Source of the DNA: an uncultured Porphyromonadaceae bacterium
GTDB lineage: Bacteria > Bacteroidota > Bacteroidia > Bacteroidales > Muribaculaceae
Assembly: GCA_900555715.1 (NCBI GenBank)
Contig: USMC01000029.1
Span: forward strand, 1 to 33,160
Reading direction: 5' to 3'
DNA: 33,160 bases
A program made the translations under genes and the position numbers. Of this stretch, positions 1-6,860 are shown one piece after another (position 1 is the stretch's first letter; every line of letters starts with the position of its first letter). The notes under the pieces are model-generated. The model did not search any database. It saw only the letters and a list, made by a program, of their open reading frames with translations, and was not told the DNA's origin.

Positions 1-2
1 GG

Positions 3-689
3 TTTGCCGCCCGTCCCACATTGGACATAGACTTTCTTGGCACTCACATCAGCAACGATGGCGAGCACATAGCCGAGGCGTTCCGAGAGATATGCGCGGT
101 TGATTGCAAGGAGGATGGTGTGCAGTTCGATTGCGATAAGATTGTCAACCAGAACATCACCGAGTTCAAGGATTACCATGGTGTCCGTCTGAGTATTCCG
201 GTGACAATGGACACCATCGCGCAAGTGCTCACGATGGATGTCGGATTTGGCGATGTAGTGACACCGCATCCAGTTTCATTGGACTACCCTCTGTTGCTGG
301 AAGGACTGCCCGAGGCAAGTATCCTTGCCTATTCAACAGAAACCGTGATTGCGGAGAAAATGCACGCTATCATAGATCTGGCTGACCAAAGTAGCCGTAT
401 GAAAGACTATTATGACATCTACCACATGCTCACCTCAATCCAATACGACGCTACCATTTTACAGGATGCCATCAACAGAACCTTTGAGAATCGTCATACA
501 CCCTATAATGCTGACACAATGTTTTTCAGGGAAGATTTTCCCAACCATCCTCAGATGCAGGTTAGATGGACAGCTTTCCTAAGGAAGGCTACTATCAATA
601 ATGCTCTGCCATTTACAGAGGTGGTGCGTTGGCTTCAAGACACCTTAAAACCATACTGGACAGAATACTCTAATTGTTTTAAGTCGTGA
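3..689 (+). CDS. AbiEii/AbiGii-family nucleotidyltransferase toxin, 5' end outside window
   Basis: The reading frame is open to the left edge, so the first part of the protein is missing. The visible 228 codons begin FAARPTLDIDFLG, the R-x-T-x-D-x-D-F signature of the AbiEii/AbiGii nucleotidyltransferase fold, where the two Asp residues should bind metal. Further on are TVIAEKMHAI and SSRMKDYYDIYHML, both typical of this family (full length is usually near 300 aa). Family members are toxins of type IV toxin-antitoxin or abortive-infection systems, paired with an upstream AbiEi-like transcriptional regulator. Any partner here would lie left of the window. A TTG at 21 is not a credible start because the catalytic motif begins before it. 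Family call is firm; activity and partner are inferred. Confidence 0.85.
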   Translation, partial: FAARPTLDIDFLGTHISNDGEHIAEAFREICAVDCKEDGVQFDCDKIVNQNITEFKDYHGVRLSIPVTMDTIAQVLTMDVGFGDVVTPHPVSLDYPLLLEGLPEASILAYSTETVIAEKMHAIIDLADQSSRMKDYYDIYHMLTSIQYDATILQDAINRTFENRHTPYNADTMFFREDFPNHPQMQVRWTAFLRKATINNALPFTEVVRWLQDTLKPYWTEYSNCFKS

Positions 690-808
690 TACTTGTATAA
701 GTTGCGCAGATGCGAGCGGACGGTAGCCCTTTGTGTTTGGAAATTGACTGAAGATGAGTGCTATGTAGAATAATTTTGGCAGAAAAAGGACGGCGTATGG
801 AAACTATT

Positions 809-840
809 TTTGCGGGGGTGAGAAAATTATCGTAACTTTG
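809..840 (+). promoter_or_regulatory. Promoter of the DUF3127-proS operon
   Basis: TTTG at 809-812, a 20-nt spacer and TAACTTTG at 833-840 match the Bacteroidota sigma-ABfr consensus. The box ends 34 nt before the DUF3127 start codon. The stretch 690-808 upstream holds no gene that can be supported. Confidence 0.75.
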
Positions 841-874
841 TCATAATAATACAAAACGAAAATTATCACAACAC

Positions 875-1252
875 ATGGAAATCAAAGGCACAATAATCCA
901 GGCACTTCCGGAACAGTCCGGCATCTCCAAAGCCGGCAACGCATGGAAAAAGCGCGAATATGTAATTGAGAACAACGAGGGTCAGTTCCCCCGCAAGGTG
1001 TGCTTCACCTGCTTCGGCGAGAATGCCGACCGTATCCAGCTGCAGCCCGGTCAGCATGTGACCGTACACTTCGACCTTGAGTCGCGTGAGTATAACGGAC
1101 GCTGGTATACCGAAGTACGTGCATGGCGTGCCGACATCGACACTCCCGAGGCAGCCGCTCCTGCTGCAGCCGCTCCTGCCGCCGCTGCTCCTGCTGCAGC
1201 CGCTCCCCAGAGCTTCAACGGCGCCGCCGCCGATGACGAATTTCCGTTCTAA
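875..1252 (+). CDS. DUF3127 protein with SSB-like acidic C-terminal tip
   Basis: 125-aa cytoplasmic protein. Residues 1-90 form a compact beta-rich DUF3127 domain (MEIKGTIIQ at the start, KREYVIENNEGQFPRKVCFTCFG in the middle, then VTVHFDLESREYNGRWYTEVRAWR). This layout recalls an OB fold, but that is inference. Residues about 91-111 are a low-complexity Ala/Pro linker of near-repeated AAAAP units, followed by a short tail ending DDEFPF. That ending resembles the DDDIPF tip with which bacterial SSB recruits partner proteins, so a single-strand nucleic-acid role is a reasonable guess. It is the first gene of a unit with proS (17 nt between stop and next start). Family call firm, function unknown. 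Confidence 0.85.
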   Translation: MEIKGTIIQALPEQSGISKAGNAWKKREYVIENNEGQFPRKVCFTCFGENADRIQLQPGQHVTVHFDLESREYNGRWYTEVRAWRADIDTPEAAAPAAAAPAAAAPAAAAPQSFNGAAADDEFPF

Positions 1253-1269
1253 GACTTTATATCCGTAAT

Positions 1270-2751
1270 ATGGCAACAGAACTCAAACATCTTACCAAGC
1301 GGGCAGAAAACTACTCGCAGTGGTACAACGAACTTGTGGTCAAAGCAGACCTTGCCGAGCAGTCGGCAGTCCGGGGGTGTATGGTAATCAAGCCCTACGG
1401 ATATGCTATCTGGGAAAAAATGCAGCAGACACTCGACCGTATGTTCAAGGCGACGGGTGTCCAGAACGCATATTTTCCTCTTCTTATTCCGAAATCGTTC
1501 CTCTGCCGCGAGGCCGAGCACGTCGAAGGATTCGCCAAGGAATGCGCAGTGGTGACCCACTACCGTCTGAAAAACGATCCTGAGGGCACCGGCGTCATCG
1601 TCGATCCGGAGGCAAAGCTCGAAGAGGAGCTGATTGTACGACCGACGTCCGAGACTATCATCTGGGGTACATACAAGAACTGGATCCACAGCTGGCGCGA
1701 CCTGCCCATCCTCGTCAACCAGTGGGCAAACGTGATGCGCTGGGAGATGCGCACGCGAATGTTTCTCCGCACAAGCGAATTCCTCTGGCAGGAAGGTCAC
1801 TGCGCACATGCCACAGCCGAGGAGTCGCAGGCACGTACCGTGCAGATGATAAAGCTATATGCCGAATTTGCAGAGAAATATATGGCTGTGCCTGTCACGA
1901 TAGGCGTCAAGACAGCCAACGAACGTTTCGCCGGCGCTCTCAACACCTACACCATCGAGGCGATGATGCAGGACGGCAAGGCTCTCCAGGCGGGCACAAG
2001 CCACAACCTCGGACAGAACTTCGCCAAGGCGTTCGACGTCACTTTCGCCAACAAAGACAACCAGCCTGAGCTCGTGTGGGCTAACTCCTGGGGCGTGTCG
2101 ACACGTCTTATGGGTGCGCTCATAATGACGCACTCCGACGACAACGGTCTTGTCCTCCCTCCGCATCTGGCGCCTATTCAGGTTGTCATCATACCTATCT
2201 ACAAGAGCGCCGAGCAGCTTGCGGAAATCACAAGCACGGTGATGCCCATCGTAGAGCGTCTGGGACAGCTCGGCATATCCGTCAAGTACGATGACGCCGA
2301 GAACAAACGTCCCGGCTTCAAATTCGCCGACTATGAGCTCAAGGGCGTTCCCGTCCGTCTTGTCCTCGGTCCGAAAGACATTGAGAAGGGCACTGTCGAG
2401 GTCATGCGCCGCGACACGCTCGAGAAGCACGAGGCTCCGCTTGCCGGTATCGCCGACTATGTGAACACCCTTCTTGAGGATATTCAGGCAAATATCTACC
2501 GCAAGGCGCTTGCCATGCGCGAGGCTAAGACCTACGTCTGCGACAGCTACGAAGACTTCAAGGCGCGCATCGAGGACGGCGGCTTCTTCCTCTGCCACTG
2601 GGACGGCACCACTGAGACGGAAGAGCGCATCAAAGCTGAGACAAAAGCTACTATACGCTGCATACCTCTTGACGGCGACGACACGCCGGGTGTCTGCATG
2701 GTGACAGGCAAACCTTCGGCACGCCGAGTCATTATTGCACGTAATTATTGA
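1270..2751 (+). CDS. proS: Proline--tRNA ligase (archaeal/eukaryotic-type, short form)
   Basis: 493-aa class II aminoacyl-tRNA synthetase that charges tRNA-Pro with proline. The protein starts MATELKHLTKRAENYSQWYNELV and shows the class II core: AYFPLLIPKSFL, the motif 2 region VMRWEMRTRMFLRTSEFLWQEGH, and the motif 3 region SWGVSTRLMGALIMTHSD. Residues about 300-400 are the anticodon-binding domain (VVIIPIYKSAEQL to VRLVLGPKD). The C-terminal extra domain with FLCHWDG and the terminal RNY is characteristic of the archaeal/eukaryotic ProRS class, which is the form common in Bacteroidota; the editing insertion of the long bacterial type is absent. It lies directly behind the DUF3127 gene and ahead of a hairpin at 2767-2806. 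Confidence 0.97.
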   Translation: MATELKHLTKRAENYSQWYNELVVKADLAEQSAVRGCMVIKPYGYAIWEKMQQTLDRMFKATGVQNAYFPLLIPKSFLCREAEHVEGFAKECAVVTHYRLKNDPEGTGVIVDPEAKLEEELIVRPTSETIIWGTYKNWIHSWRDLPILVNQWANVMRWEMRTRMFLRTSEFLWQEGHCAHATAEESQARTVQMIKLYAEFAEKYMAVPVTIGVKTANERFAGALNTYTIEAMMQDGKALQAGTSHNLGQNFAKAFDVTFANKDNQPELVWANSWGVSTRLMGALIMTHSDDNGLVLPPHLAPIQVVIIPIYKSAEQLAEITSTVMPIVERLGQLGISVKYDDAENKRPGFKFADYELKGVPVRLVLGPKDIEKGTVEVMRRDTLEKHEAPLAGIADYVNTLLEDIQANIYRKALAMREAKTYVCDSYEDFKARIEDGGFFLCHWDGTTETEERIKAETKATIRCIPLDGDDTPGVCMVTGKPSARRVIIARNY

Positions 2752-2766
2752 TTTCAAACCATAAGT

Positions 2767-2806
2767 TCTGCTCCGCGGCGTCGCCACAAACGACGGGCGG
2801 AGCAGA
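2767..2806 (+). terminator. Strong hairpin between proS and umuD (terminator or attenuator)
   Basis: A perfect 10-bp inverted repeat (2767-2776 TCTGCTCCGC, 2797-2806 GCGGAGCAGA) encloses a 20-nt loop that can itself pair GTCG (2780) with CGAC (2791). It is followed by a weak pyrimidine run and, only 15 nt later, by the umuD start codon. No TAnnTTTG box is visible between it and umuD, so umuD expression may depend on passing this hairpin or on a promoter inside proS. Confidence 0.6.
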
Positions 2807-2821
2807 TTCTATCCTCTCCTG

Positions 2822-3289
2822 ATGGAAAAGAAACACGAAATATCTCTAAGAATTTTCCTTCCCGACACTGCCACGCATGTCAGTCTGCCGTATGCCGAAG
2901 GCGGCATACAGGCGGGATTTCCGTCGCCGGCACAGGATTATATCAGCGAGTATATAGATCTTAACCGCGAGCTTGTGCAGCATCCGGCGGCAACGTTCTA
3001 CGGGCGCGTAACCGGCGATTCGATGATAGAGGAGGGTATAGAGCCGGGCGATCTGCTTGTCATCGACCGCTCGCTCGAGCCTGCCGACGGCGACCTCGCC
3101 GTGTGCTGCCTCGACGGAGAATTCACGCTCAAACGCATAAAGTTAGTGCCGGGAGCAATATGGCTCATTCCGTCGAACGAATCGTTCGATCCCATCCTCG
3201 TTACCCCCGACAACCGTTTCGAGGTGTGGGGCGTGGTGTCGCACACTATCAAGAACAACCGCCGTCCGAGGATGCGGCGCAAGCACTGA
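2822..3289 (+). CDS. umuD: UmuD/LexA-like self-cleaving translesion polymerase subunit
   Basis: 155-aa S24 peptidase-fold protein. Family members cleave themselves on a RecA filament and then partner UmuC as part of DNA polymerase V. The expected cleavage site is A31-G32 in QAGFPSPAQD. The catalytic dyad is Ser67 in GRVTGDSMIEEGI and Lys104 in FTLKRI. There is no N-terminal helix-turn-helix, so it is UmuD-like and not a LexA repressor. It is first in the cassette umuD-umuC-HU-like gene; its stop lies 8 nt before the umuC start. The hairpin directly upstream may govern its expression; no LexA-box could be recognised with confidence. Protein identity is firm. Confidence 0.93.
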   Translation: MEKKHEISLRIFLPDTATHVSLPYAEGGIQAGFPSPAQDYISEYIDLNRELVQHPAATFYGRVTGDSMIEEGIEPGDLLVIDRSLEPADGDLAVCCLDGEFTLKRIKLVPGAIWLIPSNESFDPILVTPDNRFEVWGVVSHTIKNNRRPRMRRKH

Positions 3290-3297
3290 CTGCGGCG

Positions 3298-4578
3298 ATG
3301 GTAGGGCTGATCGACTGCAACAATTTCTTCGTGAGCTGCGAGCGTATCTTCCGCCCAGCCTTGCGCGGAATACCGGTCGTTGTGCTGAGCAATAACGACG
3401 GCTGCGTCGTGGCCCTTTCGAACGAGGCAAAAGCGGCTGGACTGAAACGCGGCGATCCATATTTCAAGATAAAGGATGTCTGCGAACGCATAGGATGTGC
3501 TGTCGTGTCGGGTAATCACAGGCTCTACGGCGATATATCGAGCCGTGTGATGAACACCGTGGCGTCGGTCGTAGGCGACGTGTGCGTCTATTCTGTCGAC
3601 GAGGCTTTCATCGATCTCGGCGCTGTCTGCGATGCGGACCTGGAAGAAGCGGGACGTGCGATAGTTCGCAAGGTGAGGCGCGATGTGGGAGTGCCGGCAT
3701 CGCTCGGCATAGCGCCTACCAATACGCTTGCCAAGGTGGCGTCGCATTTTGCAAAAAAATATCCCGCCTACCGCGGCGTGTGTCTTGTCAATAGCGAGGA
3801 TAAACGCCGCAAGGCGCTCGAACTGACCGATATAGGAGATGTGTGGGGCATAGGACGGCGCCTGCTGAAACGTTTCTCGGCATACGGAATCAGCAAGGCG
3901 ATACACTTTGCCGACATGCCGTTCGGCGATGTGGAGAAAATTGTCAACATCGCCGGACAGCGCACATGGAGAGAGCTCAACGGCGTTCCGTGCACGCAGG
4001 TGGAGGATCACGACGCCTCACTGCAGAAACAGATATGCTGCACGCGGACTTTCGGGCGGAGTATCACCGATATACGCCAGCTGTCCGATGCTTTCGCCTT
4101 GTTCTCCACCATCATCTCGCGGCGCATGCGCGAAAAACATATCGTTGCGGAGAATATCGGCATATTCCTTCAGACAAACCCCCGCCGCCCCGACCTGCCT
4201 CAGTACTGCCCATCGGGCTTCTCGCAGCTGCCGGAGCCGACCAACGACACGTCTGTCATCGCCGGCGCGGCACACCGTGCTCTCTACGGCATCTACCGCA
4301 CCGGGTATGCCTTCAAGAGAGCTGGGATAATGGTTCATGAGGTGCTGCCCGAACACGCCTCCCAGCCATCGCTCTTCGGCGACAGCGCCGACCGCGAGCG
4401 GCGCCGGCGGCTGATGAGCGTCGTCGACGCCCTCAATTCTTCCTCGCTGAGCCACGACCGCGTACACATTGCATCGTATATGCCGCTTGAGAGCATTGTG
4501 AGGTGCGAGCTGCGTTCGCCTGATTATTCAACTTCTTTTTCCGACATAATTAATGTAAAGACCGACAATGGAAAATAA
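3298..4578 (+). CDS. umuC: Y-family DNA polymerase, pol V catalytic subunit UmuC
   Basis: 426-aa error-prone DNA polymerase that copies past lesions together with processed UmuD. Catalytic residues are visible: Asp6 in MVGLIDCNNFFVSCE and Asp101-Glu102 in VYSVDEAFIDLG. Later come the palm/thumb region (GVPASLGIAPTNTLAKVASHFAKK) with a helix-hairpin-helix (DIGDVWGIGRRLLKRFSAYGI), and the little-finger domain from about residue 240. The frame is open upstream to 3103, but the family begins MVGLIDCNNF and 3298 avoids overlap with umuD, so 3298 is chosen. The 3' end overlaps the next gene by 11 nt, suggesting coupled translation. Length is normal for UmuC. Confidence 0.95.
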   Translation: MVGLIDCNNFFVSCERIFRPALRGIPVVVLSNNDGCVVALSNEAKAAGLKRGDPYFKIKDVCERIGCAVVSGNHRLYGDISSRVMNTVASVVGDVCVYSVDEAFIDLGAVCDADLEEAGRAIVRKVRRDVGVPASLGIAPTNTLAKVASHFAKKYPAYRGVCLVNSEDKRRKALELTDIGDVWGIGRRLLKRFSAYGISKAIHFADMPFGDVEKIVNIAGQRTWRELNGVPCTQVEDHDASLQKQICCTRTFGRSITDIRQLSDAFALFSTIISRRMREKHIVAENIGIFLQTNPRRPDLPQYCPSGFSQLPEPTNDTSVIAGAAHRALYGIYRTGYAFKRAGIMVHEVLPEHASQPSLFGDSADRERRRRLMSVVDALNSSSLSHDRVHIASYMPLESIVRCELRSPDYSTSFSDIINVKTDNGK

Positions 4579-4861
4579 GCAATTTACAAAAATACTCGCC
4601 GAGCGTACAGGACGCCCGGCGGCAGATGTCGAGGCTCTTGTAGAGGGGCTATCGACGGTTATACGTGAGAGCTGCGCCGACATGGACACTGTCGCAGTGC
4701 CTACGTTCGGGACGTTCACTCCCGTGAAACATGAGGAAGAAATCGTCGATGACCTTTTCACCGGCAAGCGTATGCTCCTTCCTCCCGAAATCACCCTTGA
4801 GTTCACGCCCTCGGCGCGTCTCCAGAATCGGCTTTTTCCCGGTGAACCGATATTGAGATAA
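4568..4861 (+). CDS. HU/IHF-family DNA-binding protein
   Basis: 97-aa histone-like protein. The N-terminal helices (MENKQFTKILAERTGR, VEALVEGLSTVIRESC) and the segment VAVPTFGTFTPVKHEE, which corresponds to the G-x-F dimer core of HU, support the family. The DNA-binding arm is shortened or divergent (FTGKRMLLPPEITLEFTP) compared with canonical HU/IHF. The start codon lies inside the end of umuC, so it is translated with the polymerase genes. This position suggests a nucleoid protein serving the SOS/translesion cassette, which is inference. The last 58 coding bases are duplicated at 6665-6722 (see the direct repeat). Confidence 0.88.
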   Translation: MENKQFTKILAERTGRPAADVEALVEGLSTVIRESCADMDTVAVPTFGTFTPVKHEEEIVDDLFTGKRMLLPPEITLEFTPSARLQNRLFPGEPILR

Positions 4862-4934
4862 AGTCCAGATAGAGTATAATTTATTAATGTTAATAAAATT
4901 AAAAAACTGTCTTTCGTGGAATAACCGACTTTTC
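4803..4934. repeat. Direct repeat, left copy (132 bp)
   Basis: This stretch covers the last 59 bases of the HU-like gene and 73 bases downstream. It recurs at 6665-6798 with one substitution (T/C near 4844) and a run of six versus eight A residues. The left copy is joined to an intact HU-like gene, the right copy is not. The copies are in the same orientation and end together after GACTTTTC. Confidence 0.95.
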
Positions 4935-4942
4935 ATAAGCTT

Positions 4943-6232
4943 TCAGTCTCTGAGACATCCTATTGGAATCACATATACTCCGTCATCCCTACGATAGGCA
5001 AATTCTCCGCCGGTCAGCACCATAAGGAATGATGGGACCGGACATTTTGCGGTGTCGATATTTGCTGCCAGTTTCTTAAGATTCTCAGCACCTTCCTCTA
5101 TCTCCCGGCTGCCGAGTTTCACCTCCACTGCAGCCCATCTTCCGTCTGCAAGAGTTATGATTATGTCGGCTTCAAGATCGTTGTTGTCATGGTAATGACG
5201 GATAGTTCCTCTCATGTTTTCCGAGTATACTCTTAGATCCCGGACGCACAGGGATTCAAAAAGGAATCCGAAATAGTTGAAATCATCAAGTATTGACTGA
5301 GGACTTGCACCGATTGCCGCGACAGCGAGAGAGGGGTCAACGAATTGCCGCTTGTCGGACGTTCTTATTCCGGTCTTTGACCGCAATGACGGCTGCCAGG
5401 TCTTTACATCCTCTATTATGAAAAGTTTGCGCAAGGCCCTCAGATACACCTCAAGGGTCTTATCGGTGATAGATGTGTCATTGGCACGGACATCCCCCAT
5501 GATTGTCCGGGCAGTTGTCATGGTCGATATATTTCTCGCCAACGATTTGAGTATGGCCCTCACTCTGTCAGGGTCTTTCTGAGATCTGTCAACGGCTGCT
5601 GCATCTCTTTCACAAATCGCCTCGATATAGTCCTTGGCGACATCGAGCGCGTCGGTCCTGTCCATTGACAGGGACGCAGGCCATCCTCCACGACAAATCA
5701 CAAATGCGAGGTCGTCTATCGTCAGATTACTCATTGACGTTATATCAGGATTCCCATCAAACAAATCCTTCAGAGACACAGTTCCGTTGGATTCACCGGA
5801 CTCGTATAGGCTCATCGGTCTCATCCTCATGCGTGAAATACGACCTGTCCCGGTATGCTCCATCTTTTCATCCGGCAGTAAGTCATTATCCTCATCAACA
5901 ACCACACTTCCTGTCAATATGAACTGACCTTTCTTCGGGTCTTGATCCACCGCAAATCGCACGGCATCCCATAACACGGTGGCGGTCTGCCATTCATCTA
6001 TCAAGCGGGGTTTGTCGCCGCGCAGAAGATACGATGGAGTGGTCTGTGCCATTTTCAAATATGCCGAACGTCTGTCCGGGTCTTGCAGATAAATAACACT
6101 GTTGGCGGCATTCAAAGCCGTCCATGTCTTTCCACACCATTTGGGACCGGTTATCAGAACCGCGCCGCTTGTCCTTAATTTCCTTTGCAGAGTATCGTCT
6201 GCTATCCGTGGAATATAGTGCTCGTTTTCCAT
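4943..6232 (-). CDS. AAA-family ATPase with C-terminal DUF4143 domain
   Basis: 429-aa protein. The N-terminal P-loop ATPase (AAA_14-type) has Walker A GPKWCGKT at residues 29-36, Walker B LIDEW near residue 78 and the sensor-like ILTGS near 107. The C-terminal DUF4143 region holds VEVKLGS near residue 370, an E-V-K arrangement like that of PD-(D/E)XK nucleases, preceded by DLEADIIITLADGRWAA; nuclease activity is unproven. Such genes are common, scattered and poorly understood in Bacteroidota. The stop lies 8 bp from the left repeat. A consensus promoter is 15 nt upstream of the start and a triple palindromic array sits directly behind it, so the gene looks independently regulated. Confidence 0.88.
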   Translation of the reverse strand: MENEHYIPRIADDTLQRKLRTSGAVLITGPKWCGKTWTALNAANSVIYLQDPDRRSAYLKMAQTTPSYLLRGDKPRLIDEWQTATVLWDAVRFAVDQDPKKGQFILTGSVVVDEDNDLLPDEKMEHTGTGRISRMRMRPMSLYESGESNGTVSLKDLFDGNPDITSMSNLTIDDLAFVICRGGWPASLSMDRTDALDVAKDYIEAICERDAAAVDRSQKDPDRVRAILKSLARNISTMTTARTIMGDVRANDTSITDKTLEVYLRALRKLFIIEDVKTWQPSLRSKTGIRTSDKRQFVDPSLAVAAIGASPQSILDDFNYFGFLFESLCVRDLRVYSENMRGTIRHYHDNNDLEADIIITLADGRWAAVEVKLGSREIEEGAENLKKLAANIDTAKCPVPSFLMVLTGGEFAYRRDDGVYVIPIGCLRD

Positions 6233-6247
6233 TATTCAATTTTTGTG

Positions 6248-6278
6248 CAAAAATAGCGTTATTCAACGATATACGCAA
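6248..6278 (-). promoter_or_regulatory. Promoter of the DUF4143 ATPase gene
   Basis: On the minus strand TTG (6276-6278), a 20-nt spacer and TATTTTTG (6248-6255) match the Bacteroidota consensus. Transcription would start only about 10 nt before the ATG at 6232, giving a very short leader. Confidence 0.75.
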
Positions 6279-6281
6279 GCC

Positions 6282-6350
6282 ACTCCGAACTTTTTGGAAG
6301 TTTTACTCCGAACTTTTCGGCAATTTTACTCCGAATTTTTCAGAACTTTC
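6282..6350. repeat. Three tandem 23-bp repeats with palindromic cores (operator-like)
   Basis: Units begin at 6282, 6305 and 6328 with ACTCCGAA. Each core is CCGAA-N3-TTCGG or a near match: the middle unit is perfect, the first reads TTTGG and the third TTCAG in the right half. The 23-bp period is close to two helical turns, so the sites face the same side of DNA. The array starts 3 bp behind the -33 element of the ATPase promoter. Confidence 0.9.
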
Positions 6351-6369
6351 CCACTGCCATTAAGTTGCG

Positions 6370-6400
6370 TTTGTCACTACATCCTGATTGCCTATTTTTG
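6370..6400 (+). promoter_or_regulatory. Plus-strand consensus promoter reading into the recombinase remnant
   Basis: TTTG (6370-6373), 19-nt spacer, TATTTTTG (6393-6400). It would produce a transcript that starts at about 6407, opens with the 6409-6443 hairpin and then runs antisense to the recombinase remnant. No recognisable protein is encoded in that direction. Confidence 0.5.
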
Positions 6401-6408
6401 TTCAATAA

Positions 6409-6443
6409 AATGCGCTTGTTCATTAAGGTTGAACAAACGCATT
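6409..6443 (-). terminator. Hairpin downstream of recombinase remnant
   Basis: Arms 6409-6422 and 6430-6443 are 14-bp inverted repeats with one mismatch and a 7-nt loop. On the minus strand the hairpin follows the recombinase stop codon by about 30 nt and is followed by TTTATTG, fitting a terminator for that gene. It could alternatively be a leader hairpin of the plus-strand promoter. Confidence 0.55.
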
Positions 6444-6473
6444 ATGATGAACAGACGGGATTTCATACCGCTG

Positions 6474-6664
6474 TCAGAATATATCCCCATTCGATGCTGC
6501 CACAATAGCGTCTATCTCATCGGCAATTTCCTCAGAAGAGAGCTTGATGTAGTCCATAAAGGTCTTTTGTGTCTTATGACCACTGACGTGCATCATCTGT
6601 ATGATAGTGAATTTGTGGGACAGGTACATATTGGTGATACCGCTACGCCGGGCGGTATAGGTAG
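6474..6664 (-). pseudogene. Tyrosine recombinase (integrase), C-terminal fragment
   Basis: About 63 codons survive, from TTYTARRSGITN to the stop. Seen: the box II Arg in TARRSG, the GHKTQ box, and the nucleophilic Tyr in FMDYIKLSSEE, all as in Bacteroidota phage-integrase-family enzymes. The residue before TARR is Tyr (TAT) where family members usually carry His (CAC/CAT), so even the remaining site may have decayed. The coding sequence stops matching exactly where the right direct repeat begins (6665). Codons further upstream in this frame are only the antisense of the duplicated HU-like gene end. No start codon of its own remains, so this is a truncated gene. Confidence 0.8.
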
Positions 6665-6798
6665 TCACGCCCTCGGCGCGTCTCCAGAATCGGCTTTTTC
6701 CCGGCGAACCGATATTGAGATAAAGTCCAGATAGAGTATAATTTATTAATGTTAATAAAATTAAAAAAAACTGTCTTTCGTGGAATAACCGACTTTTC
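6665..6798. repeat. Direct repeat, right copy (134 bp)
   Basis: Second copy of 4803-4934, containing the 3' end of the HU-like gene without its start. It runs to within 5 bp of the -7 box of the next gene (6803-6810), so the upstream half of that promoter lies in repeat sequence. Confidence 0.95.
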
Positions 6799-6802
6799 GT
6801 GT

Positions 6803-6810
6803 TATTTTTG
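6803..6810 (+). promoter_or_regulatory. -7 element of the 6861 gene
   Basis: TATTTTTG fits TAnnTTTG and lies 50 nt before the start codon. The expected -33 region falls inside the right direct repeat and reads GTG instead of TTG. Confidence 0.55.
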
Positions 6811-6860
6811 TCGGTGAATATCAATTTCTCGGATTACTAACACGCAAAACCTTTATTATC

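Larger units (their letters stand above)
4803..6798. mobile_element. Remnant integrative element bounded by direct repeats
   Basis: The 1.73 kb between the two repeat copies holds a complete minus-strand AAA/DUF4143 ATPase gene and the last third of a tyrosine recombinase. The recombinase is cut exactly at the inner edge of the right repeat. The structure (3' gene end intact on the left, a copy of that 3' end on the right, recombinase next to the junction) resembles the att sites left by integration into the 3' end of a gene. A repeat of about 132 bp is, however, long for an att core, and the recombinase should read through the junction. A secondary deletion or a homologous-recombination duplication is therefore also possible. 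The region is more AT-rich than its neighbours. Confidence 0.6.

Noticed and set aside
1140..1215. Short repeats GCAGCCGCTCCTGCT as a possible tandem-repeat element
   Set aside because: In frame within DUF3127 and encoding an Ala/Pro linker; low-complexity coding sequence explains it.
1855..2787. Long minus-strand open frame (310 codons) over proS
   Set aside because: Antisense of a well-conserved synthetase; no domain or signal recognised and codon bias explains the openness.
3103..3297. Upstream in-frame extension of umuC from an ATG at 3103
   Set aside because: It would lie antiphase over the catalytic part of umuD; family members begin MVGLIDCNNF, which is at 3298.
6282..6350. Tandem 23-bp units as a CRISPR array
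   Set aside because: The units are contiguous without unique spacers, and no cas genes are present.
6444..6734. Plus-strand frame starting MMNRRDFIPLSEY as a real gene
   Set aside because: Beyond the first residues it is the antisense of the integrase stump and then of the duplicated HU-gene end; only the promoter is worth keeping.
6665..6824. N-terminal part of the minus-strand frame that contains the integrase motifs
   Set aside because: These codons are antisense of the direct repeat and do not resemble a recombinase, so the gene is a fragment from 6664 leftwards.
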